Origin: Aquiflexum sp. TKW24L
GTDB taxonomy: Bacteria; Bacteroidota; Bacteroidia; Cytophagales; Cyclobacteriaceae
Length of the DNA: 64,000 nt
Assembly: GCF_023502205.1 (NCBI RefSeq)
Contig: NZ_JAMFLG010000009.1
Coordinates: 88,293-152,292 of the forward strand
Reading direction: 5' to 3'
Part shown: positions 27,663 to 36,850 of the stretch, one piece after another
How the letters are laid out: each line of letters opens with the position of its first letter
Position numbering within the stretch: position 1 is the first letter of the stretch
The notes under the pieces: generated by a model
What the model saw: the letters and a program-made list of their open reading frames with translations, nothing else
The model's database searches: none
Told to the model about the DNA's origin: nothing
Program-made: the position numbers and the translations under genes

Positions 27663-28082
27663 ATGGCAAAAACCATTCGAGTGACTTGTGCAATTATCAT
27701 GAAAGAAGGAAAAATCCTTGCTGCCCAAAGAAGTGAAAAAATGGACTTGCCGCTGAAATGGGAATTTCCCGGAGGAAAAATAGAACAAAATGAATCTCCT
27801 GATGCATGTTTGATCAGGGAAATTAAAGAAGAACTCAACATTGAAATTAGCATAGAAAAGACTTTCAGAAGCAATGTCCATTCATACAAGGAGGATAAGC
27901 AAATTGAACTTATTCCCTTTCTTTGTGGCTATATGAAGGGACAATTGGTTGCCAAAGAGCATCAACAGATCCAATGGATCGAGCCAAAAAATCTTATCAA
28001 GCTTGATTGGGCTGAGGCCGATGTACCGATTGTGATCGAATTCATCGAATGGTTTAAAGAAAACCATCAAACAAACTATTGA
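27663..28082 (+). CDS. MutT-like Nudix hydrolase (8-oxo-dGTP diphosphatase type)
   Basis: A 139-residue Nudix enzyme of the MutT group that cleans oxidised nucleoside triphosphates. The Nudix box is complete apart from the last Gly, which is Asn: [24 protein letters not shown] spans it, with the catalytic REIKEE. The lead-in [20 protein letters not shown] is typical of MutT. It is divergent from mltG and is followed by the Sua5 gene, whose ATG lies 15 bases beyond the stop. The name mutT is avoided because function is shown only by motif. Confidence 0.88.
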   Translation: MAKTIRVTCAIIMKEGKILAAQRSEKMDLPLKWEFPGGKIEQNESPDACLIREIKEELNIEISIEKTFRSNVHSYKEDKQIELIPFLCGYMKGQLVAKEHQQIQWIEPKNLIKLDWAEADVPIVIEFIEWFKENHQTNY

Positions 28083-28096
28083 AAATTAAAGCTGCC

Positions 28097-28726
28097 ATGG
28101 CTGCCGAATTTATAAAACTATATCCTGAGAATCCCGACCCAAGGAAAATCCAGAAAATCGTCGATATTCTTCTTGATGGAGGGGTAATTATTTATCCCAC
28201 GGACACGGTTTATGGGATGGGCTGCAATATCCATAACCTCCGGGCCGTAGAAAGGATCGCTCAAATCAAAGGCATTAAAGTGAAAAAACACAACTTTTCC
28301 TTTATCTGCTATGACCTGAGCAATATCTCTGAATATACACGTGCCTTGAGTACACCTGTATTCAAGATGATGAAAAAAGCTTTGCCAGGACCATTTACAT
28401 TTATATTGGAAGCCAACAATGCAGTTCCCAAAATTCTCAACAGTAACAAAAAGACTATAGGAATCAGGGTTCCCGACCACGCTATTCCAAGATTATTGGT
28501 CAAAGAATTAGGTTCTCCGATATTGACTACCTCTATCCGTGATGAAGATGACATTATAGAATACAGCACCGACCCAGAATTGATCTATGAAAAATTTAGG
28601 GATCTGGTGGACGTAGTTATAGATGGCGGCTATGGAAATAATGTTGCTTCTACTATATTGGACTGTACAGGTGACGACATTGAGCTCATCCGCCAAGGTT
28701 TGGGGTCCGTAGAGGACATAATGTGA
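28097..28726 (+). CDS. L-threonylcarbamoyladenylate synthase (Sua5/YciO/YrdC family)
   Basis: Makes threonylcarbamoyl-AMP for the t6A modification of tRNAs that read ANN codons. It has 209 residues, so it is the short YrdC-like form without the Sua5 extension. Family motifs are present: [13 protein letters not shown] near residue 37, [14 protein letters not shown] and the nucleotide-binding [14 protein letters not shown]. The frame starts at TTG 28079, but the ATG at 28097 ([17 protein letters not shown]) is preferred. It follows the MutT-like gene by 15 bases and is probably in the same transcript. Confidence 0.92.
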   Translation: MAAEFIKLYPENPDPRKIQKIVDILLDGGVIIYPTDTVYGMGCNIHNLRAVERIAQIKGIKVKKHNFSFICYDLSNISEYTRALSTPVFKMMKKALPGPFTFILEANNAVPKILNSNKKTIGIRVPDHAIPRLLVKELGSPILTTSIRDEDDIIEYSTDPELIYEKFRDLVDVVIDGGYGNNVASTILDCTGDDIELIRQGLGSVEDIM

Positions 28727-28750
28727 TTAAATTTCCGAAGCAAAATAATA

Positions 28751-28779
28751 TTGATATCCTCATTTTAAATTTAATTTTG
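28751..28779 (+). promoter_or_regulatory. Promoter upstream of wbqC
   Basis: TTG (28751-28753), 18 bases, then TAATTTTG (28772-28779) is a good Bacteroidetes promoter. The predicted transcript would begin near 28786, just before the TTG start of the WbqC gene at 28808. Confidence 0.75.
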
Positions 28780-28807
28780 TAGGTAATCAAAATAAACCCT
28801 ATTTCTA

Positions 28808-29440
28808 TTGAGCCAAGCAAATTCCATAATCACTGATCTTTTTTATTTACCTCCTATCGAGTATTTTGTTGCGATCATAGATTTCGAGGAGATACAAGTT
28901 GACCAAAAGGAAAGGTATCAAAAGCAGACTTTTAGGAATAGGGCACAAGTATTATTGGCAAATAAGGTCGATATACTCTCAGTGCCGGTCATCGGAAGTA
29001 ATAAAAAGCAGCTTTACTGGGACGTTAAAATCGATTATGGCCAAAAGTGGAAAAATGTCCATCTCAGAGGAATTCAAAGCGCTTATGGAAAGGCTCCTTT
29101 TTTTGAATATTTATATCCTTACTTTGACGAGGTATTTGATAAAAACCTGACGTTTTTGTTTGAGATGAATTTGGAGTTACTGACAGTTTGTCTGAAACTT
29201 CTCAAAATGAAAATAAGGTTAAATGTGGAGTCAAAAACTGAGTTTGCAACTGAATCAGTAGATATCCGTGGAATTATTCACCCTAGGCAAGGATTCTCCC
29301 AAAGGGACATCATGACACCCTGCTTTTACCCACAAATGTTTGGCTTAGACTTTGTTCCCAATATAAGTATAATTGATTTGCTGTTTTGTATGGGGCCAGA
29401 TTCGAAAGAAGTCCTTCTGCAATCAAAAAAAAATCGTTGA
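28808..29440 (+). CDS. WbqC family protein
   Basis: A 210-residue protein of the WbqC family (PF08889), seen in polysaccharide and glycan loci of Bacteroidetes and of uncertain enzymatic role. The hallmark FYLPPIEYFVAIIDFEE and the following KERYQKQTFRNRAQVLLANK are clear. The only start in the open frame is TTG at 28808: a stop lies at 28793, and the promoter at 28751 fits this. No signal peptide is present. It is followed one base later by an intrinsic terminator, so it is monocistronic. Confidence 0.85.
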   Translation: MSQANSIITDLFYLPPIEYFVAIIDFEEIQVDQKERYQKQTFRNRAQVLLANKVDILSVPVIGSNKKQLYWDVKIDYGQKWKNVHLRGIQSAYGKAPFFEYLYPYFDEVFDKNLTFLFEMNLELLTVCLKLLKMKIRLNVESKTEFATESVDIRGIIHPRQGFSQRDIMTPCFYPQMFGLDFVPNISIIDLLFCMGPDSKEVLLQSKKNR

Positions 29441-29466
29441 ACAATCTGCAAATAGATTGTGTTTTT
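29441..29466 (+). terminator. Intrinsic terminator of the WbqC gene
   Basis: ACAATCT (29441-29447) pairs with AGATTGT (29454-29460) around a six-base loop. The sequence GTTTTT follows. The stem begins one base after the wbqC stop. Confidence 0.8.
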
Positions 29467-29522
29467 AAAACAAATTCGGTAACATTATTACAGATTTAAA
29501 ATAAAATTTAGAAAGGAAATAC

Positions 29523-32048
29523 ATGGAAGCAAAATTTTCAAACAGAGTCAAAGAGGTGATCTCTCTCAGTCGTGAAGAAGCATTGCGGCTGGGGCATGAT
29601 TACATCGGTACAGAGCACCTCTTGCTGGGTATGATTCGAGAAGGAGAAGGAGTGGCTGTTTCCATATTGAAGAAGTTGGGGGTGCCTCTAGACGAACTTC
29701 GTAATTCTATCGAAAGGGCTGTAAAAGGTACTGCAACGCACAATGTAAAAAACCTTGCCAACATTCCACTGACAAGGCAATCTGAAAAGGTACTTAAAAT
29801 CACCTACTTAGAAGCTAAAATATTCAAAAGCCAACTTATCGGAACTGAGCATTTATTACTTTCAATCCTTAGGGATGAAGACAATATTGCAACACAGATT
29901 CTTCATAAGTTTGATACCAATTATGATTCAGTCAAAGAGATGTTGGAATTTCAGACTGACTCGACTCCAAGGGCCAAGGCGGAAGCCGATGATCCTGACG
30001 ACGATGGATCAAAGTTATTTGGATCTTCTTCAGGAAGCTCGTCTGCCGCAAAATCTACAGGAGAAAAATCAAGAACTCCTGTATTGGATAATTTTGGTCG
30101 GGACCTGACCAAAATGGCTGAAGATGATAAACTTGATCCGATTATAGGCAGAGAGAAAGAAATCGAAAGGGTTGCACAAATACTTTCAAGAAGAAAGAAA
30201 AACAACCCAATCTTAATCGGTGAGCCTGGTGTAGGGAAAACTGCAATTGCTGAAGGATTGGCATTGAGGATTGTTCAGAAAAAAGTGTCACGTGTATTGT
30301 TCAACAAGCGTGTGGTTACATTGGACCTTGCTTCATTGGTAGCAGGGACAAAATATAGAGGACAATTTGAAGAGAGAATGAAAGCCGTAATGAACGAGCT
30401 CGAAAAATCTCCAAGCGTAATCTTGTTTATTGATGAGCTTCATACAATAGTTGGTGCCGGTGGTGCCAGCGGATCTTTGGATGCTTCCAACATGTTCAAA
30501 CCAGCTTTGGCAAGGGGAGAGATTCAATGTATCGGTGCTACCACTCTAGATGAGTATAGACAATATATTGAAAAAGATGGCGCGCTTGCAAGGAGATTCC
30601 AGATGGTAATGGTAGATGCTACCACGCCGGATGAGACCATCCAAATCCTCAACAATATCAAGGATAAGTACGAAGATCACCATAATGTAATCTATACACC
30701 TGAGGCAATTGAGGCTTGCGTGAAACTATCTGACAGGTATATTTCCGACAGATTCCTTCCTGACAAAGCAATCGATATACTTGATGAAGCAGGTGCAAGA
30801 GTCCACATCAATAACATCCACGTTCCGGAAGATATTTTGAGACTGGAAGATGAAGTGGAGAAAATTAAAGTGGAGAAAAACAGGGTTGTTAAAAGTCAAA
30901 AATATGAAGAGGCTGCCCAGTTGAGAGACAAGGAGAAGAAGCTTCTTGAGCAGCTCGAAAATGCCAAAGCAAAATGGGAAGAAGATAGCAAGACCAAGCG
31001 ATACACAGTCGAGGAAGACAATGTCGCTGAAGTCATTGCCATGATGACCGGAATCCCTGCAAAGAGGATTGCACAGAATGAAGGTTTGAAACTCCTGAAC
31101 ATGAATGAGGAACTTCAGGCCAAAGTGATCGGTCAGGAAGAGGCCATCAAAAAGCTTTCAAAAGCCATTCAAAGAACAAGAGTCGGATTGAAAGATCCAA
31201 AAAAGCCGATAGGTTCATTCATCTTCCTAGGCCCTACAGGTGTCGGTAAAACTGAATTAGCGAAGATGTTAGCAAATTATCTTTTTGATAAAGATGATGC
31301 GCTGATTAGAATTGATATGTCTGAATACATGGAGAAATTCAGTGTTTCCCGACTTGTGGGAGCGCCTCCGGGATATGTAGGATATGAAGAAGGTGGACAG
31401 TTGACAGAGAAAGTAAGAAGGAAACCATATTCTGTCGTACTTCTCGACGAAATCGAGAAAGCCCATCCTGATGTATTTAACATCTTACTTCAAGTCCTAG
31501 ATGATGGAATCCTTACCGACGGGCTTGGAAGACGGGTTGATTTCAGGAATACCATCATCATTATGACTTCCAATATCGGTGTAAGAGATCTAAAGGACTT
31601 TGGCGCAGGTATAGGTTTCGCCTCAAAAGCAAAATCCACAAGTATGGATGATGTGATGAAGTCTACCATTCAAAGTGCGCTCAGAAAAGCATTCAGTCCT
31701 GAATTCTTAAACAGATTGGACGATGTCGTTGTCTTTAATTCTCTTGATAAGGATCATATCCATAAAATCATAGATATCAGTTTGGGTAAATTGTTCAGAA
31801 GAATTACTGATTTGGGTTATGCCATTCAATTGACGGATAAAGCGAAAGATTTCTTAGCTGAAAAAGGTTATGACCAGCAGTATGGAGCAAGGCCTTTGAA
31901 CCGGGCAATCCAGAGATATTTGGAAGATGCATTGGCTGAGGAAATACTCAAAGGAGAACTTTCGGAAGGTGATGTGATCATGGCGGATTACTCTGGAGAG
32001 GGTGAACAATTGACCATTACTGTCGATAAAAAAGAAAAAGCTGGTTAA
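29523..32048 (+). CDS. clpC: ATP-dependent Clp protease ATP-binding subunit ClpC
   Basis: HSP100 AAA+ unfoldase that feeds proteins to ClpP, 841 residues. It has two Clp_N repeats at the N-terminus (about 1-150), first AAA+ domain with Walker A GEPGVGKT at about 233-240, a UVR-type coiled segment (KSQKYEEAAQLRDKEKKLLEQ, about 460-480) that marks ClpC and not ClpA or ClpB, and a second AAA+ domain with GPTGVGKT at about 570-577. The C-terminus is a ClpB-like D2-small domain. A terminator follows at 32071. ClpC serves general protein quality control and stress response. Confidence 0.96.
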   Translation: MEAKFSNRVKEVISLSREEALRLGHDYIGTEHLLLGMIREGEGVAVSILKKLGVPLDELRNSIERAVKGTATHNVKNLANIPLTRQSEKVLKITYLEAKIFKSQLIGTEHLLLSILRDEDNIATQILHKFDTNYDSVKEMLEFQTDSTPRAKAEADDPDDDGSKLFGSSSGSSSAAKSTGEKSRTPVLDNFGRDLTKMAEDDKLDPIIGREKEIERVAQILSRRKKNNPILIGEPGVGKTAIAEGLALRIVQKKVSRVLFNKRVVTLDLASLVAGTKYRGQFEERMKAVMNELEKSPSVILFIDELHTIVGAGGASGSLDASNMFKPALARGEIQCIGATTLDEYRQYIEKDGALARRFQMVMVDATTPDETIQILNNIKDKYEDHHNVIYTPEAIEACVKLSDRYISDRFLPDKAIDILDEAGARVHINNIHVPEDILRLEDEVEKIKVEKNRVVKSQKYEEAAQLRDKEKKLLEQLENAKAKWEEDSKTKRYTVEEDNVAEVIAMMTGIPAKRIAQNEGLKLLNMNEELQAKVIGQEEAIKKLSKAIQRTRVGLKDPKKPIGSFIFLGPTGVGKTELAKMLANYLFDKDDALIRIDMSEYMEKFSVSRLVGAPPGYVGYEEGGQLTEKVRRKPYSVVLLDEIEKAHPDVFNILLQVLDDGILTDGLGRRVDFRNTIIIMTSNIGVRDLKDFGAGIGFASKAKSTSMDDVMKSTIQSALRKAFSPEFLNRLDDVVVFNSLDKDHIHKIIDISLGKLFRRITDLGYAIQLTDKAKDFLAEKGYDQQYGARPLNRAIQRYLEDALAEEILKGELSEGDVIMADYSGEGEQLTITVDKKEKAG

Positions 32049-32070
32049 TTCAAACCAAGTGATAATAAAA

Positions 32071-32106
32071 AAATAGGCGGGCAAGAGATTGTCTGCCTAT
32101 TTTTAT
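32071..32106 (+). terminator. Intrinsic terminator of clpC
   Basis: The arms 32071-32084 and 32089-32102 pair over 14 positions (AAATAGGCGGGCAA with TTGTCTGCCTATTT, two G-U pairs) around a GAGA tetraloop. A T-rich tail follows. Confidence 0.9.
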
Positions 32107-32197
32107 TTTATTTGAATCCAAGTATATAACTGCTTTATTGACAGCACTTAATTAAAGTTTTTTTTACCTTTCGTCATTTATCCAACCTGTTTGCCCA

Positions 32198-33139
32198 ATG
32201 AAATACCATTTTTACTTATTAATTCTTACTGCGCTACTTTTTTCATGTAAGGAGAAAGAATTACCGGAAATTAAACTAGAGGAAAAACTTCCATTCAAAA
32301 CTGATTACAAAATCAGTGATTTGAAAGTATCTGAATTCTTCGAAAACAAAGCCGAATCCAAAGGGAAAGTCACACTAAAAGAGAGTTCAGGGTTAGCTTA
32401 CAGCAAGTCGAATCCCGGGTTCCTTTGGACCATACAAGACAGAGGAAATAACAACAGCATCTACCTCATCGATGCCAATACAGGCGAAATTGTAACTGAG
32501 TATGAAATTAAAGGAGCCAAAAACAGGGACTGGGAATCTCTTGAACTCAGTACCGGACCTGAATCGGGTAAAAGCTATCTGTACATAGGAGACACAGGCG
32601 ACAATAATGAAGAGTATAAGGATTATACAATCTACAGGTTTGAAGAGCCTAAGTTTGAAGAGACGCACCGCTCCAAAACAGTGGAGTTAGATATCCCAAT
32701 AGATATCATCGATTTTGAATACCCAAATAAAAGCCATGATGTGGAGGCTCTGATGGTAGATCCGCTAACGAGAGATATTTTTTTAGTTACAAAGCGGGAC
32801 TTGTTTTCCCATCTTTATGCCCTGACTTATCCTCAGGAGACAACTAAAAAAAACAAAGCAAAACTTCTAGGGACATTTTCCTTTACTATCGCCACAGCGG
32901 GAACAGTATCTGAAGATGGTAATGAGGTTTTGATCAAAACATATGATAGGATTTTTTATTGGAAGAGATCTGAAAACCAAACCTTTACTGAATTAATGGG
33001 GACAGTCCCAGCCTTGGCACCTTATGAAATAGAGGCACAGGGGGAGGCTGTTTGTTTTGATGAAAAAGGTGGATATTTCACTCTCAGCGAATGGAGTGGA
33101 GGTATAATTCCTGAATTGAAATATTACCGAAGAAAATAG
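32198..33139 (+). CDS. Lipoprotein, tandem paralogue 1
   Basis: A 313-residue lipoprotein: signal peptide with lipobox LLFSC (Cys at about residue 17). The mature part shares an unusual motif order with the next gene: ESSGLAYSKSNPGFLWTIQDRG, then NRDWESLELSTGPESG, YIGDTGDNNEEY, VEALMVDPLTRDIFLVTKRD and QGEAVCFDEKGGYFTLSE. The repeated short strands suggest a beta-propeller. No enzymatic motif was recognised, and conserved Asp residues in GDTGDN could bind calcium. It is probably anchored in the outer membrane. Function unknown. Confidence 0.75.
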   Translation: MKYHFYLLILTALLFSCKEKELPEIKLEEKLPFKTDYKISDLKVSEFFENKAESKGKVTLKESSGLAYSKSNPGFLWTIQDRGNNNSIYLIDANTGEIVTEYEIKGAKNRDWESLELSTGPESGKSYLYIGDTGDNNEEYKDYTIYRFEEPKFEETHRSKTVELDIPIDIIDFEYPNKSHDVEALMVDPLTRDIFLVTKRDLFSHLYALTYPQETTKKNKAKLLGTFSFTIATAGTVSEDGNEVLIKTYDRIFYWKRSENQTFTELMGTVPALAPYEIEAQGEAVCFDEKGGYFTLSEWSGGIIPELKYYRRK

Positions 33140-33218
33140 CTTGGGATTGATCGATTCACCATTTTATTTTGGCTAAATGGAACCATTTGCATATTCCGGT
33201 TGATTGTTACTTGAATGT

Positions 33219-33247
33219 TTGGAAAGTCTTAACAAGATTTAATTTTG
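33219..33247 (+). promoter_or_regulatory. Promoter of the second paralogue
   Basis: TTG (33219-33221), 18 bases, TAATTTTG (33240-33247). The predicted start site is near 33254, 47 bases before the ATG at 33301. It shows that the second paralogue can be transcribed on its own. Confidence 0.75.
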
Positions 33248-33300
33248 TCGAAACCCAAAAAATCTGAACTTTACGGGTTGATTCACAAAGAGATTAAAAA

Positions 33301-34203
33301 ATGAGTGATTACATGAAATTATTTTTGTTTTTATATTTTTTTCCGTCCATGTTGATGCTCAATATTCCGCAACCAAAATTGGTCAGATTAGAAAAGGATG
33401 CCAATCAAAACATTTTTAGCAACCGGATAATTGGCGGCATTATAGAAAATAAAGAAATCGATGAGGGTAGTGGATTGGCATTTTCCAAGACACACGATGG
33501 TTTGATCTATACACACAATGACAGTGGTGGAGGAAGAAAGATCTTTTTGATCGATACCCTTGGTAAAGGAATGGGAGTATTCAAACTCAAAGGTGTTTGG
33601 AATAGGGATTGGGAAGATCTTGCTGTTGGTCCCGGGCCGGATCCAACGCTCAATTATTTGTATGTTGGTGAAATTGGAGACAACCAAACACGCTATTCTA
33701 ACATATTTATTTATCGGTTTCCTGAACCGGAGCAGTTCACAGAAGGTATGGAAGTAGAACCTGAGATTTTGAAACTTACTTATCCTGATGGGGCTAAAGA
33801 TGCGGAGACGTTGATGGTAGATCCTATTTCCAAAGATATTTATATTCTTACCAAGCGGGATAGCCTGAATATTTTGTATAAAACAACGCAGGATGATTTT
33901 GCAAAAGGAGAGGCGATCTTGGAAAGGGTGTTGGAATTGTCTCTGACCATGTCAGTTGCCGGTGATATTTCGTCAGACGGAAAAGAGATCTTGATCAAAA
34001 ATTACTTTACAGTTTATTATTGGACAAGGAATGAGAATGAGACTATTGAGCAGGCTCTTTCGCGCGACCCAGTGATATTGCCTTACAAACCTGAGCCCCA
34101 AGGGGAAGCTATCGGCTTCCAACCTAATGGCAAAAGTTATTATACTCTGAGTGAAAAAAGGTTCAACATCGAACCTGTGTTGTACCGGTACAACAGAAAG
34201 TAG
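33301..34203 (+). CDS. Exported protein, tandem paralogue 2
   Basis: A 300-residue protein with an N-terminal hydrophobic segment (MKLFLFLYFFPSMLML after a short prefix; a start at the internal ATG 33313 is possible). It shares its whole motif order with the preceding gene: EGSGLAFSKTHDGLIYTHNDSG, NRDWEDLAVGPGPDP, YVGEIGDNQTRY, DAETLMVDPISKDIYILTKRD and PQGEAIGFQPNGKSYYTLSE. A lipobox is not evident, so this copy may be soluble in the periplasm while the first is lipid-anchored. A tandem duplication is the simple explanation. Function unknown. Confidence 0.72.
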   Translation: MSDYMKLFLFLYFFPSMLMLNIPQPKLVRLEKDANQNIFSNRIIGGIIENKEIDEGSGLAFSKTHDGLIYTHNDSGGGRKIFLIDTLGKGMGVFKLKGVWNRDWEDLAVGPGPDPTLNYLYVGEIGDNQTRYSNIFIYRFPEPEQFTEGMEVEPEILKLTYPDGAKDAETLMVDPISKDIYILTKRDSLNILYKTTQDDFAKGEAILERVLELSLTMSVAGDISSDGKEILIKNYFTVYYWTRNENETIEQALSRDPVILPYKPEPQGEAIGFQPNGKSYYTLSEKRFNIEPVLYRYNRK

Positions 34204-34220
34204 TTTTTAACCCATAACTT

Positions 34221-35156
34221 ATGATAAATCAAACTACTTCCAAAATATTAATGGTCAGGCCGGCAAATTTCGGGTTTAATCCGGAAACGGCAGAAAACAA
34301 CTTCTACCAGCAAAAGGATGACCGGGATTTGGCTGAAATCAGGACCATTGCGCGGCGTGAGTTTGACGGTTTTGTTTCCTTGCTTCAGGAAAAAGGGGTT
34401 GATGTTTTAATTATTGAAGACACTGATTTACCCAAAAAGACGGATGCTGTTTTTCCTAATAACTGGTTTAGTACCCACGACGATGGAAAATTGGTTCTTT
34501 ATCCGATGTTTTCGCCAAACAGAAGATTGGAAAGGAGAAAAGATATCATTGAGATACTGATCCAAAAGGGTTTCAAAATCAGCGAAATCGTGGACTTGAC
34601 ATTTTTTGAGCAGAATGGTCAATTTTTGGAAGGAACAGGAAGTTTGATTTTGGACAGGATTAATAAAGTAGCCTATGCTTGTAGGTCCCCAAGGACACAT
34701 AATACCCCCTTGGGATATTTTGGGAAACTGATGGGATTTGAGATTGTTGATTTTGATGCAGTTCAGGTGATAAGTGGAGAATCTTCACAGATATACCATA
34801 CCAATGTCATGATGCATATTGGGACTGAAATAGCAGTGGTATGCCTTGACAGTATTTCTTTGGCTTCCGAAAAATTAAAAGTCCAAGAATATCTGGAAAA
34901 GACAGGAAAGAAAATGATTCCTATTACTTCCAAACAAAAATTCCAGTTTGCAGGTAATATGCTCGAAATTCAAAATAAATTGGGAACAAAGTTTACTGTC
35001 ATGTCTGAATCGGCATTCCAATCTCTCGGAGAGGTTCAGATCAATACCATCAAGAGATATACAGAAATCATTGTGCCCAAAATTCCAACTATTGAAAAAA
35101 TAGGAGGTGGAAGCGTTAGGTGCATGATGGCAGAGATTTTTTTACCCTCAATGTAA
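34221..35156 (+). CDS. ctlX: Citrulline utilization hydrolase CtlX-type amidinotransferase-fold enzyme
   Basis: A 311-residue enzyme of the guanidino-group-modifying superfamily (arginine deiminase and dimethylargininase relatives). The pattern MVRPANFGFNPETAENNFYQ and the PNNWFSTHDDGKLVLYPM region are of the CtlX type, named for citrulline use in Francisella. The catalytic Cys is likely C301 in GGGSVRCMMAE, and a conserved His is in YHTNVMMHIG. It is in the same orientation 17 bases after the second paralogue and overlaps the SulP gene end by nine bases on the opposite strand. Substrate is inferred from family only. Confidence 0.85.
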   Translation: MINQTTSKILMVRPANFGFNPETAENNFYQQKDDRDLAEIRTIARREFDGFVSLLQEKGVDVLIIEDTDLPKKTDAVFPNNWFSTHDDGKLVLYPMFSPNRRLERRKDIIEILIQKGFKISEIVDLTFFEQNGQFLEGTGSLILDRINKVAYACRSPRTHNTPLGYFGKLMGFEIVDFDAVQVISGESSQIYHTNVMMHIGTEIAVVCLDSISLASEKLKVQEYLEKTGKKMIPITSKQKFQFAGNMLEIQNKLGTKFTVMSESAFQSLGEVQINTIKRYTEIIVPKIPTIEKIGGGSVRCMMAEIFLPSM

Positions 35157-36704
35157 CCCGCTGACTTTTATCGATTTTATCTTAATGGTGTCCACTTCGA
35201 TGTTTCGAGAACCTGCATTTGTCTTGAAATTTTCAATCACTTCCAAGACATCATAATCTATGACTTTGGAGTTAGAACCATCAATTATAACATGCTTACC
35301 GTCAGGGATATCATCAAGGGCCTTAATCAACGCACCTTTATTAAGGAAGCTTACTTCCTCGGCAAGCAAAATCCTGATCGATCCATCCAATTCTTCTGTT
35401 CTTTCATCTAAAAGATAAGAGTTTTGGAAATTTCTCAAAAGAATAAAGACCATAGCCACTCCCATTCCCAGTCCAATACCTATTAATAAGTCAAAGAGCA
35501 CGATTCCCAAAATCGTGATGATAAAAGGGAGAAATTGGTCCCAACCCAGCCTAGCCTGATTCCGAAACAATGAAACTTTAGTCAGCTTGTAGCCTACCAT
35601 CAACAAAATGGCAGCAAGACATGCCAATGGGATTAAATTCAGTAAGCCCGGGATAAACATCACACTTGCAAAAAGCAAAATTCCGTGGAAAACCGCCGAA
35701 ATCTTTGTTTTGCTCCCCGCAGTTACATTGGCCGAACTACGAACAATCACAGCAGTAACAGGAAGGCCACCAATAAACCCATTGATTACATTTCCCACTC
35801 CCTGTGCCAAAAGTTCCCTGTTAGGTGGCGAAACACGTTTGAGGGGATCAATTTTATCCGCAGCTTCCAAACTCAACAGGGTTTCCAAACTTGCAATTAT
35901 CCCAATTGTTACAGCCGCAAGCCAAACATCGCTGTTTCCAAGCTGTGAAAAATCCGGTAAAGTGAATAGGGTGAAAAAGCCATCAAGAGATTCTATAACT
36001 GGAAGTATTACTTTATCTTCTGAATCTAGATACAGAGTAGGAACAAAAAATTTAAAATATTTATTAAGCCCTATTCCTAACAGAACCACAACCAAAGGAC
36101 CAGGAATCAGTTTTGTAAAGGCAAGTTTTTTGATGAAATGCTGATCCCATAGAATCAATATGCCAATAGAAACTGCTGAGATGATGATTGCACCAATATC
36201 AAATGTTTGCGTCAAATTTCCCAGACTCATCACAGCACCCCAATCATTTACAAAGGGTATGAATTTTTCTAAATCTTTGGTATCATTTACACCAAATGCA
36301 TACGGGATTTGTTTGATAATCAAAATGATACCAATACCGGCAAGCATTCCTTTGATCACTGAAGTGGGAAAATAATACCCGATCACCCCGGCCTTTAAAA
36401 CCCCAAAAACAATCTGGATAATACCAGCCAAAACAACCGCTGAAAGAAAAATTTCAAAACTTCCAAGTTCGCTAATGGCATTGAGGACAATAACAGTGAG
36501 ACCTGCCGCCGGTCCGGACACGGATGTATTTGATCCTGATAATGAGCCAATTACGATACCACCGATAACTCCTGCAATAATACCTGAAAATAACGGGGCA
36601 CCTGATGCAAGGGCAATGCCGAGACAAAGTGGGAGGGCTACAAGAAAGACGACTAATCCTGCGGGGAGATCACTGCCTAGATGTGAATAAATACTTTTTT
36701 GCAT
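35148..36704 (-). CDS. SulP family inorganic anion transporter with STAS domain
   Basis: A 518-residue anion permease or exchanger of the SulP/SLC26 family. The N-terminal membrane part has about twelve helices, with the family's GLVVFLVALPLCLGIALASG start and SGPAAGLTVIVLNAI motif. The C-terminal STAS domain (about 440-518) has the IDGSNSKVIDYDVLEVIENF pattern. Bacterial members carry sulfate, bicarbonate or dicarboxylates; the substrate is unknown here. No carbonic anhydrase gene is adjacent. The gene converges with ctlX, overlapping by nine bases. Confidence 0.93.
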   Translation of the reverse strand: MQKSIYSHLGSDLPAGLVVFLVALPLCLGIALASGAPLFSGIIAGVIGGIVIGSLSGSNTSVSGPAAGLTVIVLNAISELGSFEIFLSAVVLAGIIQIVFGVLKAGVIGYYFPTSVIKGMLAGIGIILIIKQIPYAFGVNDTKDLEKFIPFVNDWGAVMSLGNLTQTFDIGAIIISAVSIGILILWDQHFIKKLAFTKLIPGPLVVVLLGIGLNKYFKFFVPTLYLDSEDKVILPVIESLDGFFTLFTLPDFSQLGNSDVWLAAVTIGIIASLETLLSLEAADKIDPLKRVSPPNRELLAQGVGNVINGFIGGLPVTAVIVRSSANVTAGSKTKISAVFHGILLFASVMFIPGLLNLIPLACLAAILLMVGYKLTKVSLFRNQARLGWDQFLPFIITILGIVLFDLLIGIGLGMGVAMVFILLRNFQNSYLLDERTEELDGSIRILLAEEVSFLNKGALIKALDDIPDGKHVIIDGSNSKVIDYDVLEVIENFKTNAGSRNIEVDTIKIKSIKVSGLH

Positions 36705-36850
36705 CGAACTTGATATTTTATTGGAGCGAAAATATCATTTTATCCCCAATCAAAAAGAACATTTGGGATGAAATGACTTATAGAATAATTTTAGATTGAA
36801 ATTTGAATGCCCAATGGTCGGAACATATAAAAAGACCGGATGAGCAAAAA

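Noticed and set aside
35608..36144. Plus-strand ORF opposite the SulP gene
   Set aside because: The minus strand encodes a clear SulP permease; the other frame has no domain.
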